From positions 62,001 to 126,000 of the forward strand of contig JAKLJG010000008.1 in NCBI GenBank assembly GCA_023151255.1: a stretch of 64,000 nucleotides of DNA. The letters are read 5' to 3'. Of this stretch, positions 49,991-59,118 are shown in pieces (position 1 is the first letter of the stretch; each line of letters begins with the position of its first letter). The stretch is from Cyclobacteriaceae bacterium (lineage in GTDB: Bacteria; Bacteroidota; Bacteroidia; Cytophagales; Cyclobacteriaceae). A program made the position numbers and the translations under genes. The notes beneath the pieces were generated by a model. It saw only the letters and a list, made by a program, of their open reading frames with translations. It did not search any database and had not been told where the DNA came from.

Positions 49991-52135
49991 ATGTTTAACG
50001 TAGTTACAAAAAGCTGTAAACTTCCGGATGGTCGTGAGATTACAATAGAAACGGGAAAACTGGCGCGCCAGGCCGATGGGTCGGTAGTCCTTCGCATGGG
50101 CAATACCATGCTGTTGGCAACCGTAGTTGCCAGGCAAGAAGCAGTTGAAGGAGCTGATTTTATGCCCTTATCCGTTGATTATCAGGAAAAATTTGCTTCC
50201 ACCGGTAAAGTGCCCGGAGGTTTCCTTAAGCGCGAAAGTAAATTATCAGATTATGAAGTATTAATCAGCCGGCTGGTTGACCGTGCCATCAGACCCTTGT
50301 TTCCGGATGACTTTCATGCCGAAACCCAGGTGATGATTTACCTGATTTCGGGCGATCAAAATGCCTTGCCTGATGCTCTTGCTGCTTTTGCAGCTTCAGC
50401 TGCCTTATCAATCTCTGACATACCCTGGGGCGGTCCCATCTCTGAGGTGCGCGTTGCCCGCGTTGATGGACAGTTTGTGATTAACCCCACACTGGAACAA
50501 AAGGAACGTGCTGATATTGATTTGATGGTAGGTGCCTCCATCGACAACATCCTGATGGTTGAAGGAGAAATGAAAGAAGTAAGTGAGGCCGAAATGCTTG
50601 AGGCACTCAAAGCAGCCCACGAAGCTATTAAGGTACAATGCCAGTTGCAGTTGGATTTGGCCAGAGAACTTGGCAAAGAAATGAAACGCACCTATGATCA
50701 TGAGGTAAAAGACGAGGCCCTTAAACAGCAACTGGTTGATCTGTTATACCCTAAAGTGTACGAAGTGGCTAGAAAGCAGATCAAAAACAAAAAGGAACGC
50801 AGTGCCGCTTTCCAGCAGATTTTAGAAGATTACCTTGCTACCCTGCCTGAAGACACGACCATCAACAAAGACCTCGTTAAGAAATACTACCACGATATTC
50901 ACAAAAAAGCAGCCCGTGATTTAGTATTGAATGAAGGAATACGCTTAGATGGTCGTAACACAAAGCAAATCAGGCCGATATACACCGAAGTTGATTTACT
51001 GCCTTCAACCCATGGCTCTGCTTTATTTACGCGTGGTGAGACCCAATCGCTGACTACGGTAACCCTGGGTACCAAACTGGATGAACAACTTATTGACGGT
51101 GCAATGTTTAGCGGCTCCAGTAAGTTTATCCTGCACTATAATTTTCCAGGCTTTTCAACAGGTGAAGTTAAGCCCAACCGAGGGCCTGGACGCAGGGAAG
51201 TAGGACACGGAAACCTCGCACTACGCGGATTAAAACAAGTATTGCCGCCCGATACCGAAAATCCCTATACTATCCGCGTTGTTTCGGATATTCTGGAATC
51301 CAATGGCTCTTCTTCAATGGCCACTGTTTGTGCCGGCTCACTGGCCTTAATGGATGCCGGTGTGCCAGTAAAAGCACCCGTTTCCGGTATTGCCATGGGG
51401 ATGATTTCTGACTCAAAAACCGGTAAATACGCTATTTTGTCCGATATCCTCGGGGATGAAGACCACCTGGGTGATATGGATTTCAAGACTACCGGTACTG
51501 AAAAAGGCCTTACGGCTTGCCAAATGGATCTTAAAGTGGACGGACTTACCTACGAGGTACTGAAGGAGGCCCTTGAACAGGCAAAAGAAGGCCGTTTACA
51601 CATCCTTAACGAAATGAAAAAGACATTGGCTCAGGCCCGCCCTGACCTTAAGCCCCATACTCCGCGGGCCGAAACAGTAATCATCGAAAAGGAGATGATT
51701 GGCGCAGTTATCGGTCCTGGCGGAAAGGTGGTGCAGGATATTCAAAATACAACGGGTGCTACTGTTGTTATTGAAGAAGTAAACAATAAAGGCATTGTAA
51801 ACGTATTTGCATCAAGTAAAGAGGTGATGGATGCGGCCTTAAGGCGCATACGGGCCATTGTGGCCGTTCCTGAGATTGGCCAGGTATATGATGGCAAAGT
51901 CAAATCCATTATGCCATTTGGGGCTTTTGTTGAATTTATGCCCGGAAAAGACGGTTTATTGCACATTTCTGAGATCAAGTGGGAAAGGCTTGAAACGATG
52001 GACGGTGTTCTGGAGGTAGGTGAAGAAATCAAAGTAAAATTGGTTGATATTGACAAGAAAACCGGCAAATTCAGGCTATCGAGAAAGGTGTTACTGCCAA
52101 AACCACCAAAAAAGGAGGCTGCAACCAGCGAATAA
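49991..52135 (+). CDS. pnp: Polyribonucleotide nucleotidyltransferase
   Basis: RNase PH domains, KH ('[24 protein letters not shown]') and S1 ('[30 protein letters not shown]') domains; follows rpsO. Confidence 0.98.
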   Translation: MFNVVTKSCKLPDGREITIETGKLARQADGSVVLRMGNTMLLATVVARQEAVEGADFMPLSVDYQEKFASTGKVPGGFLKRESKLSDYEVLISRLVDRAIRPLFPDDFHAETQVMIYLISGDQNALPDALAAFAASAALSISDIPWGGPISEVRVARVDGQFVINPTLEQKERADIDLMVGASIDNILMVEGEMKEVSEAEMLEALKAAHEAIKVQCQLQLDLARELGKEMKRTYDHEVKDEALKQQLVDLLYPKVYEVARKQIKNKKERSAAFQQILEDYLATLPEDTTINKDLVKKYYHDIHKKAARDLVLNEGIRLDGRNTKQIRPIYTEVDLLPSTHGSALFTRGETQSLTTVTLGTKLDEQLIDGAMFSGSSKFILHYNFPGFSTGEVKPNRGPGRREVGHGNLALRGLKQVLPPDTENPYTIRVVSDILESNGSSSMATVCAGSLALMDAGVPVKAPVSGIAMGMISDSKTGKYAILSDILGDEDHLGDMDFKTTGTEKGLTACQMDLKVDGLTYEVLKEALEQAKEGRLHILNEMKKTLAQARPDLKPHTPRAETVIIEKEMIGAVIGPGGKVVQDIQNTTGATVVIEEVNNKGIVNVFASSKEVMDAALRRIRAIVAVPEIGQVYDGKVKSIMPFGAFVEFMPGKDGLLHISEIKWERLETMDGVLEVGEEIKVKLVDIDKKTGKFRLSRKVLLPKPPKKEAATSE

Positions 52136-52204
52136 TCAGCATACTTATTTGACAGGAACTAACCAGAGAAACTATATTGTTACCACACTGATTTAATACA
52201 GGGC

Positions 52205-53068
52205 ATGAGACAGTTAAAAATCAGCAAACAGATCACCAACCGCGAAAGCCAGTCACTTGATAAATACCTTCAGGAGATAGGTAAGGTGGACCTGCTTACC
52301 CCTGACGAAGAAGTAGAACTGGCCAAGCGCATCAAAGAAGGCGACCAGATTGCTCTTGAAAAACTCACCAAGGCAAACCTCCGCTTTGTGGTGTCGGTTG
52401 CCAAGCAGTACCAGAACCAGGGTTTGTCGTTGGGCGACCTGATCAACGAAGGAAACCTTGGTCTCATCAAAGCCGCTCAGCGATTTGACGAGACCCGTGG
52501 TTTTAAATTTATTTCCTATGCCGTATGGTGGATTCGTCAATCCATCCTGCAGGCTTTGGCCGAACAGTCGCGTATCGTACGACTCCCGTTGAACCGGGTG
52601 GGATCCTTGAACAAAATTTCAAAAACTTTTTCCGAACTCGAACAGAAATATGAGCGTGAGCCTTCGCCTGAAGAACTTGCCGAAGTGCTGGACGTAACTA
52701 CCGCTGAGGTTGTTGACACCATGAAAATATCAGGCCGTCACGTTTCCATGGATGCACCATTCGTTCAGGGTGAGGAAAATAGTTTGCTGGATGTACTGGA
52801 AAATGACAGCGAAGAGACCCCGGACTCGGGACTGATGAATGATTCACTTCGCAAAGAGGTACAACGTGCGCTCTCCACACTTACCCAACGCGAGGCGGAT
52901 GTGATTACCTTATACTTCGGGCTTAATGGTGAGCATGCCATGACCCTCGAAGAAATTGGGGAGAAGTTTAACCTGACCCGCGAACGGGTACGCCAGATTA
53001 AGGAAAAGGCAATCCGCAGACTCAGACACACCAGCCGGAGCAAGGCTTTAAAACCTTACCTGGGTTAA
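52205..53068 (+). CDS. rpoD: Principal RNA polymerase sigma factor (RpoD/SigA, Bacteroidota short form)
   Basis: 'DPV'-type region: '[25 protein letters not shown]', '[29 protein letters not shown]', '[19 protein letters not shown]'. Confidence 0.95.
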   Translation: MRQLKISKQITNRESQSLDKYLQEIGKVDLLTPDEEVELAKRIKEGDQIALEKLTKANLRFVVSVAKQYQNQGLSLGDLINEGNLGLIKAAQRFDETRGFKFISYAVWWIRQSILQALAEQSRIVRLPLNRVGSLNKISKTFSELEQKYEREPSPEELAEVLDVTTAEVVDTMKISGRHVSMDAPFVQGEENSLLDVLENDSEETPDSGLMNDSLRKEVQRALSTLTQREADVITLYFGLNGEHAMTLEEIGEKFNLTRERVRQIKEKAIRRLRHTSRSKALKPYLG

Positions 53069-53093
53069 TTTTATTTGTTTTGAAACATTTTAG

Positions 53094-53129
53094 GGGTCTC
53101 GGCTTGTTAAAAGTGAGACCCTTTAATTT
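53094..53129 (+). terminator. Intrinsic terminator after the sigma factor gene
   Basis: GGGTCTC (53094-53100) / GAGACCC (53115-53121) stem followed by TTTAATTTT. Confidence 0.75.
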
Positions 53130-53140
53130 TAATACCGATT

Positions 53141-54091
53141 ATGGCTACTAAAGAAAAAGTTGTAATTATTGGCTCCGGCCCGGCCGGTTATACTGCCGCC
53201 ATCTATGCAGCCCGGGCCGGACTGAGGCCCATGCTCTATGCCGGGGGCCAGCCTGGCGGGCAACTCACTACAACCAACGATGTGGAGAATTTTCCGGGTT
53301 ATCCGGAGGGCATCAATGGGCCACAGATGATGATGGACTTACAAAAGCAAGCCGAGCGGTTTGGAACACGCATCCATTACGGATTAGTGACCTCCGTTGA
53401 TTTTTCGGTGTACCCTTTGAAATTGATCATCGATGAAAAAGATGAGGTTCTTGCCGAAGCAGTAATCATTGCCACCGGTGCAAGTGCCAAGTACCTGGGC
53501 ATTCCATCGGAAGAAAAGTTTGCGAACAAAGGCGTATCAGCTTGTGCCATATGCGATGGATATTTCTATCGTGGTAAGGAAGTGGCTGTTGTGGGCGCTG
53601 GCGATTCAGCAGCCGAGGAGGCAACCTATCTTTCCAAACTCTGCACTAAAGTTCACCTGATTGTAAGACGCAATGAAATGCGCGCTTCCAAAATTATGCA
53701 AGCCCGTGTTAAGAATACTCCGAATATCGAGATACATTGGAATACAGAAACGGATGAAATACTGGGTGACGACTCAGGTGTTACCGGTGTTCGTGTAGTG
53801 AACAATAAAACAGGTGAGAAAAAAGTAATACCCATACAGGGATTTTTCCTGGCCATCGGCCATAAGCCTAACACTGAAATTTTTAATGGCTACCTCAACA
53901 TGGACGAAACAGGATATATTAAAGTACTACCCGGGTCAACCCGTACCAACGTGGAAGGCGTGTTTGCCGTTGGCGATGCTGCTGACAAAGTGTACCGGCA
54001 GGCGGTTACCGCAGCCGGAACGGGATGTATGGGCGCCCTGGATGCTGAAAAATTCCTGGCCGCAAAAGAAATGGAGCTAGCACACTCATGA
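53141..54091 (+). CDS. trxB: Thioredoxin-disulfide reductase
   Basis: 'IGSGPAGYTAAIYAARAGL', redox motif 'CAICDGYFYRGKEVAVVGAGDSAAEEATYL'. Confidence 0.97.
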   Translation: MATKEKVVIIGSGPAGYTAAIYAARAGLRPMLYAGGQPGGQLTTTNDVENFPGYPEGINGPQMMMDLQKQAERFGTRIHYGLVTSVDFSVYPLKLIIDEKDEVLAEAVIIATGASAKYLGIPSEEKFANKGVSACAICDGYFYRGKEVAVVGAGDSAAEEATYLSKLCTKVHLIVRRNEMRASKIMQARVKNTPNIEIHWNTETDEILGDDSGVTGVRVVNNKTGEKKVIPIQGFFLAIGHKPNTEIFNGYLNMDETGYIKVLPGSTRTNVEGVFAVGDAADKVYRQAVTAAGTGCMGALDAEKFLAAKEMELAHS

Positions 54092-54804
54092 AACTGGATA
54101 TTCTGGTATTTGCCGCACACCCCGATGATGCCGAATTAGGATGCGGAGGTACCATAGCCAAGCATGCGGCAAGTGGCCACAAGGTAGGCGTTGTTGACTT
54201 AACCCGTGGTGAACTGGGTACACGTGGAACACCTGAAATCAGAGCCCGAGAGGCTGAAAACGCCTCTAAAATCCTTGGTTTAACTGTTCGGGATAACCTG
54301 GGATTACCCGATGGCTTTTTTAAAAACGAAGAACCGGCCCAGCGTAAAGTAATTACAGCTATACGCAAGTATAAACCCGAAATTGTTATCGCCAACGCTA
54401 TTTACGACAGGCATTCCGACCACGGGAGGGCAGCCCAATTAGTTAGTGATTCATGCTTTCTGGCAGGATTAGCGAAAATCACGACTAACGATGGGGGAGA
54501 AGACCAATCGCCTTGGCGTCCTAAGGTGGTCTATCATTTTATACAAGCCCAACTGATTAAGCCTGATATCGTGGTGGATGTTAGTGATTATTGGGATAAA
54601 AAGGTGGCTTCGTATATGGCCTTTGAAAGCCAAATGTTCAACCCGGCAAGCAAGGAGCCCAGTACCTATATTTCGTCACCTGAATTTTTGAAGTTGGTAG
54701 AAGCACGAGCGGTTGAGTTTGGTAGTGCAATTGGTGTAAAATATGGAGAAGGCTTTACGGTACGAAGAATACCGGGTGTTAAAATGCTTACAGATTTACT
54801 TTAA
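54088..54804 (+). CDS. bshB1: Bacillithiol biosynthesis deacetylase BshB1
   Basis: 'LDILVFAAHPDDAELGCGGTIAKHAASGHKVGVVDLTRGELGTRGTPEIRAREAENASKILG'; ATGA overlap with trxB. Confidence 0.93.
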   Translation: MKLDILVFAAHPDDAELGCGGTIAKHAASGHKVGVVDLTRGELGTRGTPEIRAREAENASKILGLTVRDNLGLPDGFFKNEEPAQRKVITAIRKYKPEIVIANAIYDRHSDHGRAAQLVSDSCFLAGLAKITTNDGGEDQSPWRPKVVYHFIQAQLIKPDIVVDVSDYWDKKVASYMAFESQMFNPASKEPSTYISSPEFLKLVEARAVEFGSAIGVKYGEGFTVRRIPGVKMLTDLL

Positions 54805-54805
54805 T

Positions 54806-55447
54806 TTATGGGGCTAATCTTCTGATATCCCATTTGTTGTCTGTTTTCACAAAAAGTATTCTGTCGTGCAGTCGGTTGGGCCGCCCCTGCCAGAATTCAA
54901 CTAAAAAGGGTTCAACTTCATAGCCACCCCATTGTTTTGGTTTCTGTATTTCACCATCCTTGTAACGAGTTTCTAATTCCCGAAACCGTGTTTCCAGCAG
55001 ATCACGGCTGGTAACCGGGGCGCTTTGTGGGGAGGCCCATGCACCTATCTGGGCTCCGCGAGGCCGGCTTTTAAAATAGTCGGTTGAGCGGGCTTCACTT
55101 AACCTAGCTACGGCTCCTTCAATTCGCACCTGGCGTTCCAGTTCTGCCCAGAAGAAATTAAGTGCACAATAGGGGTTGGCATCGAGTTCCCGGCCTTTAT
55201 TGCTCTGGTAATTAGTAAAAAAAACGAATTTTTCGTTTTCAATACCTTTTAGCAACACCACCCGCGAGGTGGGCCTTCCGCTCTCCGTAACGGTTGAGAG
55301 CGTCATGGCATTGGCTTCGAGCACATTGGCCGACAACGCCTCCATAAACCACGCTTCGAAGTGAGCTATTGGGTCGTTTCCGACCGTATCAATATCCAGT
55401 TTTTCTTTAGCGTATTCCCTGCGCAGGGAGGCAATATCAGGCTTCAT
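54806..55447 (-). CDS. pdxH: Pyridoxamine 5'-phosphate oxidase
   Basis: 'MTLSTVTESGRPTSRVVLLKGIENEKFVFFTNYQSNKGRELDANPYCALNFFWAELERQVRIEG', 'RLHDRILFVKTDNKWDIRRLAP'. Confidence 0.96.
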   Translation of the reverse strand: MKPDIASLRREYAKEKLDIDTVGNDPIAHFEAWFMEALSANVLEANAMTLSTVTESGRPTSRVVLLKGIENEKFVFFTNYQSNKGRELDANPYCALNFFWAELERQVRIEGAVARLSEARSTDYFKSRPRGAQIGAWASPQSAPVTSRDLLETRFRELETRYKDGEIQKPKQWGGYEVEPFLVEFWQGRPNRLHDRILFVKTDNKWDIRRLAP

Positions 55448-55531
55448 GGCAACTTATTCTGCCCAAGTTTAGTCTAATTATTAAAATTTGTTTCCTAGCG
55501 GTACAAGTATTTTATTTCGGCTTTCGAATAG

Positions 55532-56107
55532 ATGGAATTTTTCAGGTACAAGAACAAGTTGAAACCGGAACGCGGCAGGTTGCTGATATCGGAGCCCTTT
55601 CTGCCCGACCCGAATTTTGAACGCACGGTGGTATTATTGTGCGAGCACAACGAGGAAGGGTCGTTTGGATTTGTATTGAATAAGCCCGCCATGCTAAAGG
55701 CCGGTGAGGTAATGGATGAACTTCAAAACTTTAACCATGAAGTATATGTTGGCGGGCCTGTACAACAGGACACGCTGCATTTCATTCATCGTTCAACTAA
55801 AATAGAAAATGGGGAACTCATTCTGGAAAACATCTATTGGGGTGGCACGTTTGATCAAGTGTTATTGCTGGCCGATACAAGGCAACTTTATCCGAATGAA
55901 ATTAAGTTCTTTTTAGGATACAGTGGCTGGGGGCCCGGTCAGTTGAATGACGAATTGGAACAGGACTCCTGGATTGTATGCGACTTTGTAACCGAAGAGT
56001 TGTTGTTCGAAACAGAACCGGCATTAATGTGGAAGAAAGCACTGGAGAATATGGGTGGACGTTATTCAGTTTATGCCAATTATCCGGTTGATCCAAACCT
56101 GAATTAA
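55532..56107 (+). CDS. YqgE/AlgH family protein
   Basis: 'GRLLISEPFLPDPNFERTVVLLCEHNEEGSFGFVLNKP', 'FLGYSGWGPGQLNDELEQDSWIV'. Confidence 0.93.
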   Translation: MEFFRYKNKLKPERGRLLISEPFLPDPNFERTVVLLCEHNEEGSFGFVLNKPAMLKAGEVMDELQNFNHEVYVGGPVQQDTLHFIHRSTKIENGELILENIYWGGTFDQVLLLADTRQLYPNEIKFFLGYSGWGPGQLNDELEQDSWIVCDFVTEELLFETEPALMWKKALENMGGRYSVYANYPVDPNLN

Positions 56108-56158
56108 CCAATTTTAGTAACTTTACCCATATTTGGTGTTAACTAGTGGACAATAACC

Positions 56159-58021
56159 ATGGAAATGGAAGACGAAAAGATAGAAGCGGAGGGGATAGAT
56201 CACCAGACCGGGTTAATTGACCATGATGAAACTGCCTGGTTAAAATCGGAGGCAGACCTTGTTGATCATAGTGACGATGCATTCGGAGTTGGTCACGCTG
56301 CCGATTCCCCCGATTATCGGCAGTTCACTAAAGAACAACTCATTTTCACGTTAAAAGAATTAGCTGTTCAGTCAGCTCAACGCAATGTTGAACCGGTGTT
56401 GCGTGAGATACGGGTTGCTTACGAAGCATTACGCCAGAAGGAGAAAGACACAGCGTTTAATCGGTACCTGCTCGAGGGTGGTTCACCAGATGGCTTTGCC
56501 TATAAAGGCGATGCACTGGATTCTTCATTCGATCAGTTATTGAAGGTTATCCGCGAGAAGCGTCAGCACTACATCCGGCAACAGGAAGATCAGAAAAATG
56601 ATAACTACAAACGCAAACTGGCATTACTGGAGCAGTTGCGTCAATTGGCCGATTCGGAAGACGTTCAGGCAGATCAGTTTGAAAAATTCAAGCAACTTCA
56701 AGCAGAATGGAAAGGTATAGGTGCCGTGCCCGGCATTCACGCCAAATCATTATGGGCAAACTACCATGCCCTCGTTGATCGTTTTTATGATAATCAAAGC
56801 ATTTATTTTGAGCTAAAAGAGCTTGATCGCAAGAAAAACCTGGAGGCAAAGTTAGAATTGTGCTCGCGAGCAGAAAAACTGGCTGGCGTTGAAAAAATCA
56901 GAGACGCCATACGTGAGCTCAACGAATTACACCATGAGTTTAAGCACATTGGGCCTGTGCCCCGCGAAGAAAAAGAAATAGTGTGGACACGTTTTAAAGC
57001 CGCCTCAGATGCCGTTTACGCCCGCAGAGATGAGTATCTGAAGCAATTGCAGCAGGATTTGCATGCTAACCTGGAAGAGAAATTAAAACTATGTGATGAA
57101 GTTCAGGCGTTTGCCTCCTTTCAATCAGATCGTTTTAAAGACTGGAACCAGAAGACAAAAGAGATTCTTGAACTTCAGAAAAAGTGGGAGTCGGTGGGTA
57201 GTGTTCCACGAAGCAAAACGAAAGAAATTAATAAGCGCTTCTGGACTGCCTTTAAAAGTTTTTTCCATGCCAAAAGTGCATTCTTTAAAGTAGTGGATGC
57301 TCAACGCACAGATAACCTGAAAAAGAAACAGGAGTTGGTACAACGCGCCCTGACCTTGCGTGAGAGTACCGATTGGCATAACGCATCGGCTGAGTTAAAA
57401 AAACTGCAACAAGCCTGGAAAGAGATTGGACCTGTACCTGATAAAGTTGGCGATAAGGTGTATAAGGAATTTAAAGAAGCCTGCGATTATTTTTTTGAGC
57501 AGCGCAGAGGTCAACGCTCCAAGCAGGAAAATGAACAACTAGAAAATTTAAAGGCAAAAGAGGCCCTCTGCGATCAAATGGAACAAGCTGCAGTGGCAGG
57601 GTTGGCAACGGTTGAGCAATTACATGAATTTGAGAACCAATTCAGCGCCATCGGCTTTGTGCCCCGGAACCGGGTAGCGGCCATCCGCAACCGCTATCAG
57701 GCTGCTGTTCAGAAACTGATTAATTCAATACCTGCCTTAGCAGAAGAAGAACGTAGCCGGCTGTTGTTACAAAACCAGTTATTGGATTTAAAGGACGACC
57801 CAATGGCTGAAAAGAAATTATTTGTTAAAGAACAGGCCATCCGTAAAAAAATCGTTAAGGTGGAGAATGACATTGCCCTCTGGCGTAACAACCTTGAATT
57901 CTTTTCCCGTTCTAAAAATGCGGATGGGCTGCGCGAAGAGTTTAACGCAAAAATTAAAGTAGCCAGCGACCAGTTAAATCAACTGAAACAACAGTTAAAA
58001 CTATTACGGACAGCAGTTTAA
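56159..58021 (+). CDS. DUF349 domain-containing protein
   Basis: Repeated DUF349 segments 'FKQLQAEWKGIGAVPG', 'HEFKHIGPVPREEKEIVWTRFKAASDAVYARRDEYL', 'LQQAWKEIGPVPDKVGDKVYKEFKEACDYFFEQRR'. Confidence 0.9.
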   Translation: MEMEDEKIEAEGIDHQTGLIDHDETAWLKSEADLVDHSDDAFGVGHAADSPDYRQFTKEQLIFTLKELAVQSAQRNVEPVLREIRVAYEALRQKEKDTAFNRYLLEGGSPDGFAYKGDALDSSFDQLLKVIREKRQHYIRQQEDQKNDNYKRKLALLEQLRQLADSEDVQADQFEKFKQLQAEWKGIGAVPGIHAKSLWANYHALVDRFYDNQSIYFELKELDRKKNLEAKLELCSRAEKLAGVEKIRDAIRELNELHHEFKHIGPVPREEKEIVWTRFKAASDAVYARRDEYLKQLQQDLHANLEEKLKLCDEVQAFASFQSDRFKDWNQKTKEILELQKKWESVGSVPRSKTKEINKRFWTAFKSFFHAKSAFFKVVDAQRTDNLKKKQELVQRALTLRESTDWHNASAELKKLQQAWKEIGPVPDKVGDKVYKEFKEACDYFFEQRRGQRSKQENEQLENLKAKEALCDQMEQAAVAGLATVEQLHEFENQFSAIGFVPRNRVAAIRNRYQAAVQKLINSIPALAEEERSRLLLQNQLLDLKDDPMAEKKLFVKEQAIRKKIVKVENDIALWRNNLEFFSRSKNADGLREEFNAKIKVASDQLNQLKQQLKLLRTAV

Positions 58022-58030
58022 TTCTGCGGG

Positions 58031-58061
58031 TTTGCAAAGATCAAACCAAGCCTTATTTTTG
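58031..58061 (+). promoter_or_regulatory. Bacteroidota-type promoter upstream of the tRNA-Thr-like repeat array
   Basis: TTTG (58031-58034), 19-nt spacer, TATTTTTG (58054-58061; exact TAnnTTTG), 11 nt before the first repeat unit. Confidence 0.7.
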
Positions 58062-58072
58062 CAGCTCGTTTA

Positions 58073-58159
58073 GCCTCCTTACCTGCCTGCCGGCAGGCAG
58101 GGCTCAGCTGGTAGAGTACTGACTTGTAATCGGTCAGTAGGTAAAACCAGAATTATTTA
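58073..58159 (+). repeat. tRNA-Thr-derived degenerate unit A (87 bp) with 20-bp palindrome insertion
   Basis: GCCTCCTTA + CCTGCCTGCCGGCAGGCAGG + GCTCAGCTGGTAGAG + TACTGAC-TTGTAATCG-GTCAGTA + GGTAAAACCAGAATTATTTA. 5' part matches the tRNA-Thr at 58248; no T-arm or 3' acceptor strand. Confidence 0.9.
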
Positions 58160-58247
58160 GCCTCCTTACCTGCCTGCCGGCAGGCAGGGCTCAGCTGGTA
58201 GAAGCACTGACTTGCAATCGGTCAGTAGGTAAAACCAGAATTATTTA
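58160..58247 (+). repeat. tRNA-Thr-derived degenerate unit B (88 bp) with 20-bp palindrome insertion
   Basis: GCCTCCTTA + CCTGCCTGCCGGCAGGCAGG + GCTCAGCTGGTAGAA + GCACTGAC-TTGCAATCG-GTCAGTA + GGTAAAACCAGAATTATTTA; nearly identical tandem copy of unit A. Confidence 0.9.
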
Positions 58248-58320
<73 letters not shown>

Positions 58321-58501
58321 CTTTGGTTATAGCGTGGTTAGCAATCTAATTCCTCTTGCTTTTTATTTAGTTTACTTAAAGTCTACCTGAGTATTTATTT
58401 TCTTTATAGCCAGTAGTCCGCCCGTATCTACAGCCCAACTGTCTGATTAAGTCAAAACCACTTCACATAATTTCTGCTATGCAAACTGGAATTGTAAAGC
58501 C

Positions 58502-58887
58502 TTACCTGAGGTGGTCGTTCAATAAGGATTCGATTTCTGCAATTGTAGTGCTGCCCCTGCGCAGGATGCAATACTGTTGCTTAGTGCCTGAACTTATTGT
58601 TATTGCACTTGTTCCTTTTTCACGGTTTTCAACTTGGTCCTGCTTGTTACTCATTGCTCTTTCTAATATCTGAATTACTGACTGTTTTTCCTGGGTGGTC
58701 AGCATAACTGTTTTTGGCTCACCTCCACTGTACGTTCCGGTTGAACTATCGACCGGTTGAACAGGGTCATAGGTTAAGGTGCTTCCCCGCAGGGTGTACA
58801 AGTTCCTGTTTCCGTCAACGTATTGGTAAACAACATCAGGCCCCATCAAGCACAGGTAATGGATATAAACAGGATCAGCGTACGCAT
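58502..58887 (-). pseudogene. Small hypothetical (lipo)protein, possibly frameshifted in its signal peptide
   Basis: Minus-strand ORF body 'MGPDVVYQYVDGNRNLYTLRGSTLTYDPVQPVDSS...EIESLLNDHLR'. An ATG at 58887 in another frame encodes a signal-peptide-like 'MRTLILFISITCA*' abutting the body. Confidence 0.45.
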
Positions 58888-59063
58888 GTAGTAACAACCG
58901 AACTGCGGTATAAATTTATACCATTCTTCTGTTATTTACCCGAACCGGCTGGGTTTGTGTAAAGCCATACAAAATCCTGGTAATAACCATTTACAATGGA
59001 ACTTCGCGGGCACTGAAGGTAAGGGTGAGCCTAAAAAGCAAGTTGGTCTTCCATGATGACGGC

Positions 59064-59089
59064 CTACAGTCTTTGCTGTAGTTTTTTTT
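59064..59089 (+). terminator. Intrinsic terminator-like hairpin, plus orientation
   Basis: CTACAG-TCTTTG-CTGTAG followed by eight T residues. Confidence 0.6.
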
Positions 59090-59118
59090 CATACTGTATC
59101 ACTTACTCGGGTATTTAG

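Noticed and set aside
54088-54804. bshB1 as a novel exported deacetylase
   Set aside because: No signal peptide, typical BshB1 sequence and coupling to trxB; ordinary bacillithiol biosynthesis gene.
58073-58247. Units A and B as two additional functional tRNA genes
   Set aside because: They lack the T-arm and 3' acceptor strand and carry a 20-bp insertion after nt 9, so cannot fold as tRNAs.
58073-58247. The two palindrome-bearing units as a CRISPR array
   Set aside because: Only two copies, no unique spacers (the inter-palindrome sequence is itself repeated and tRNA-like), and no cas genes nearby.
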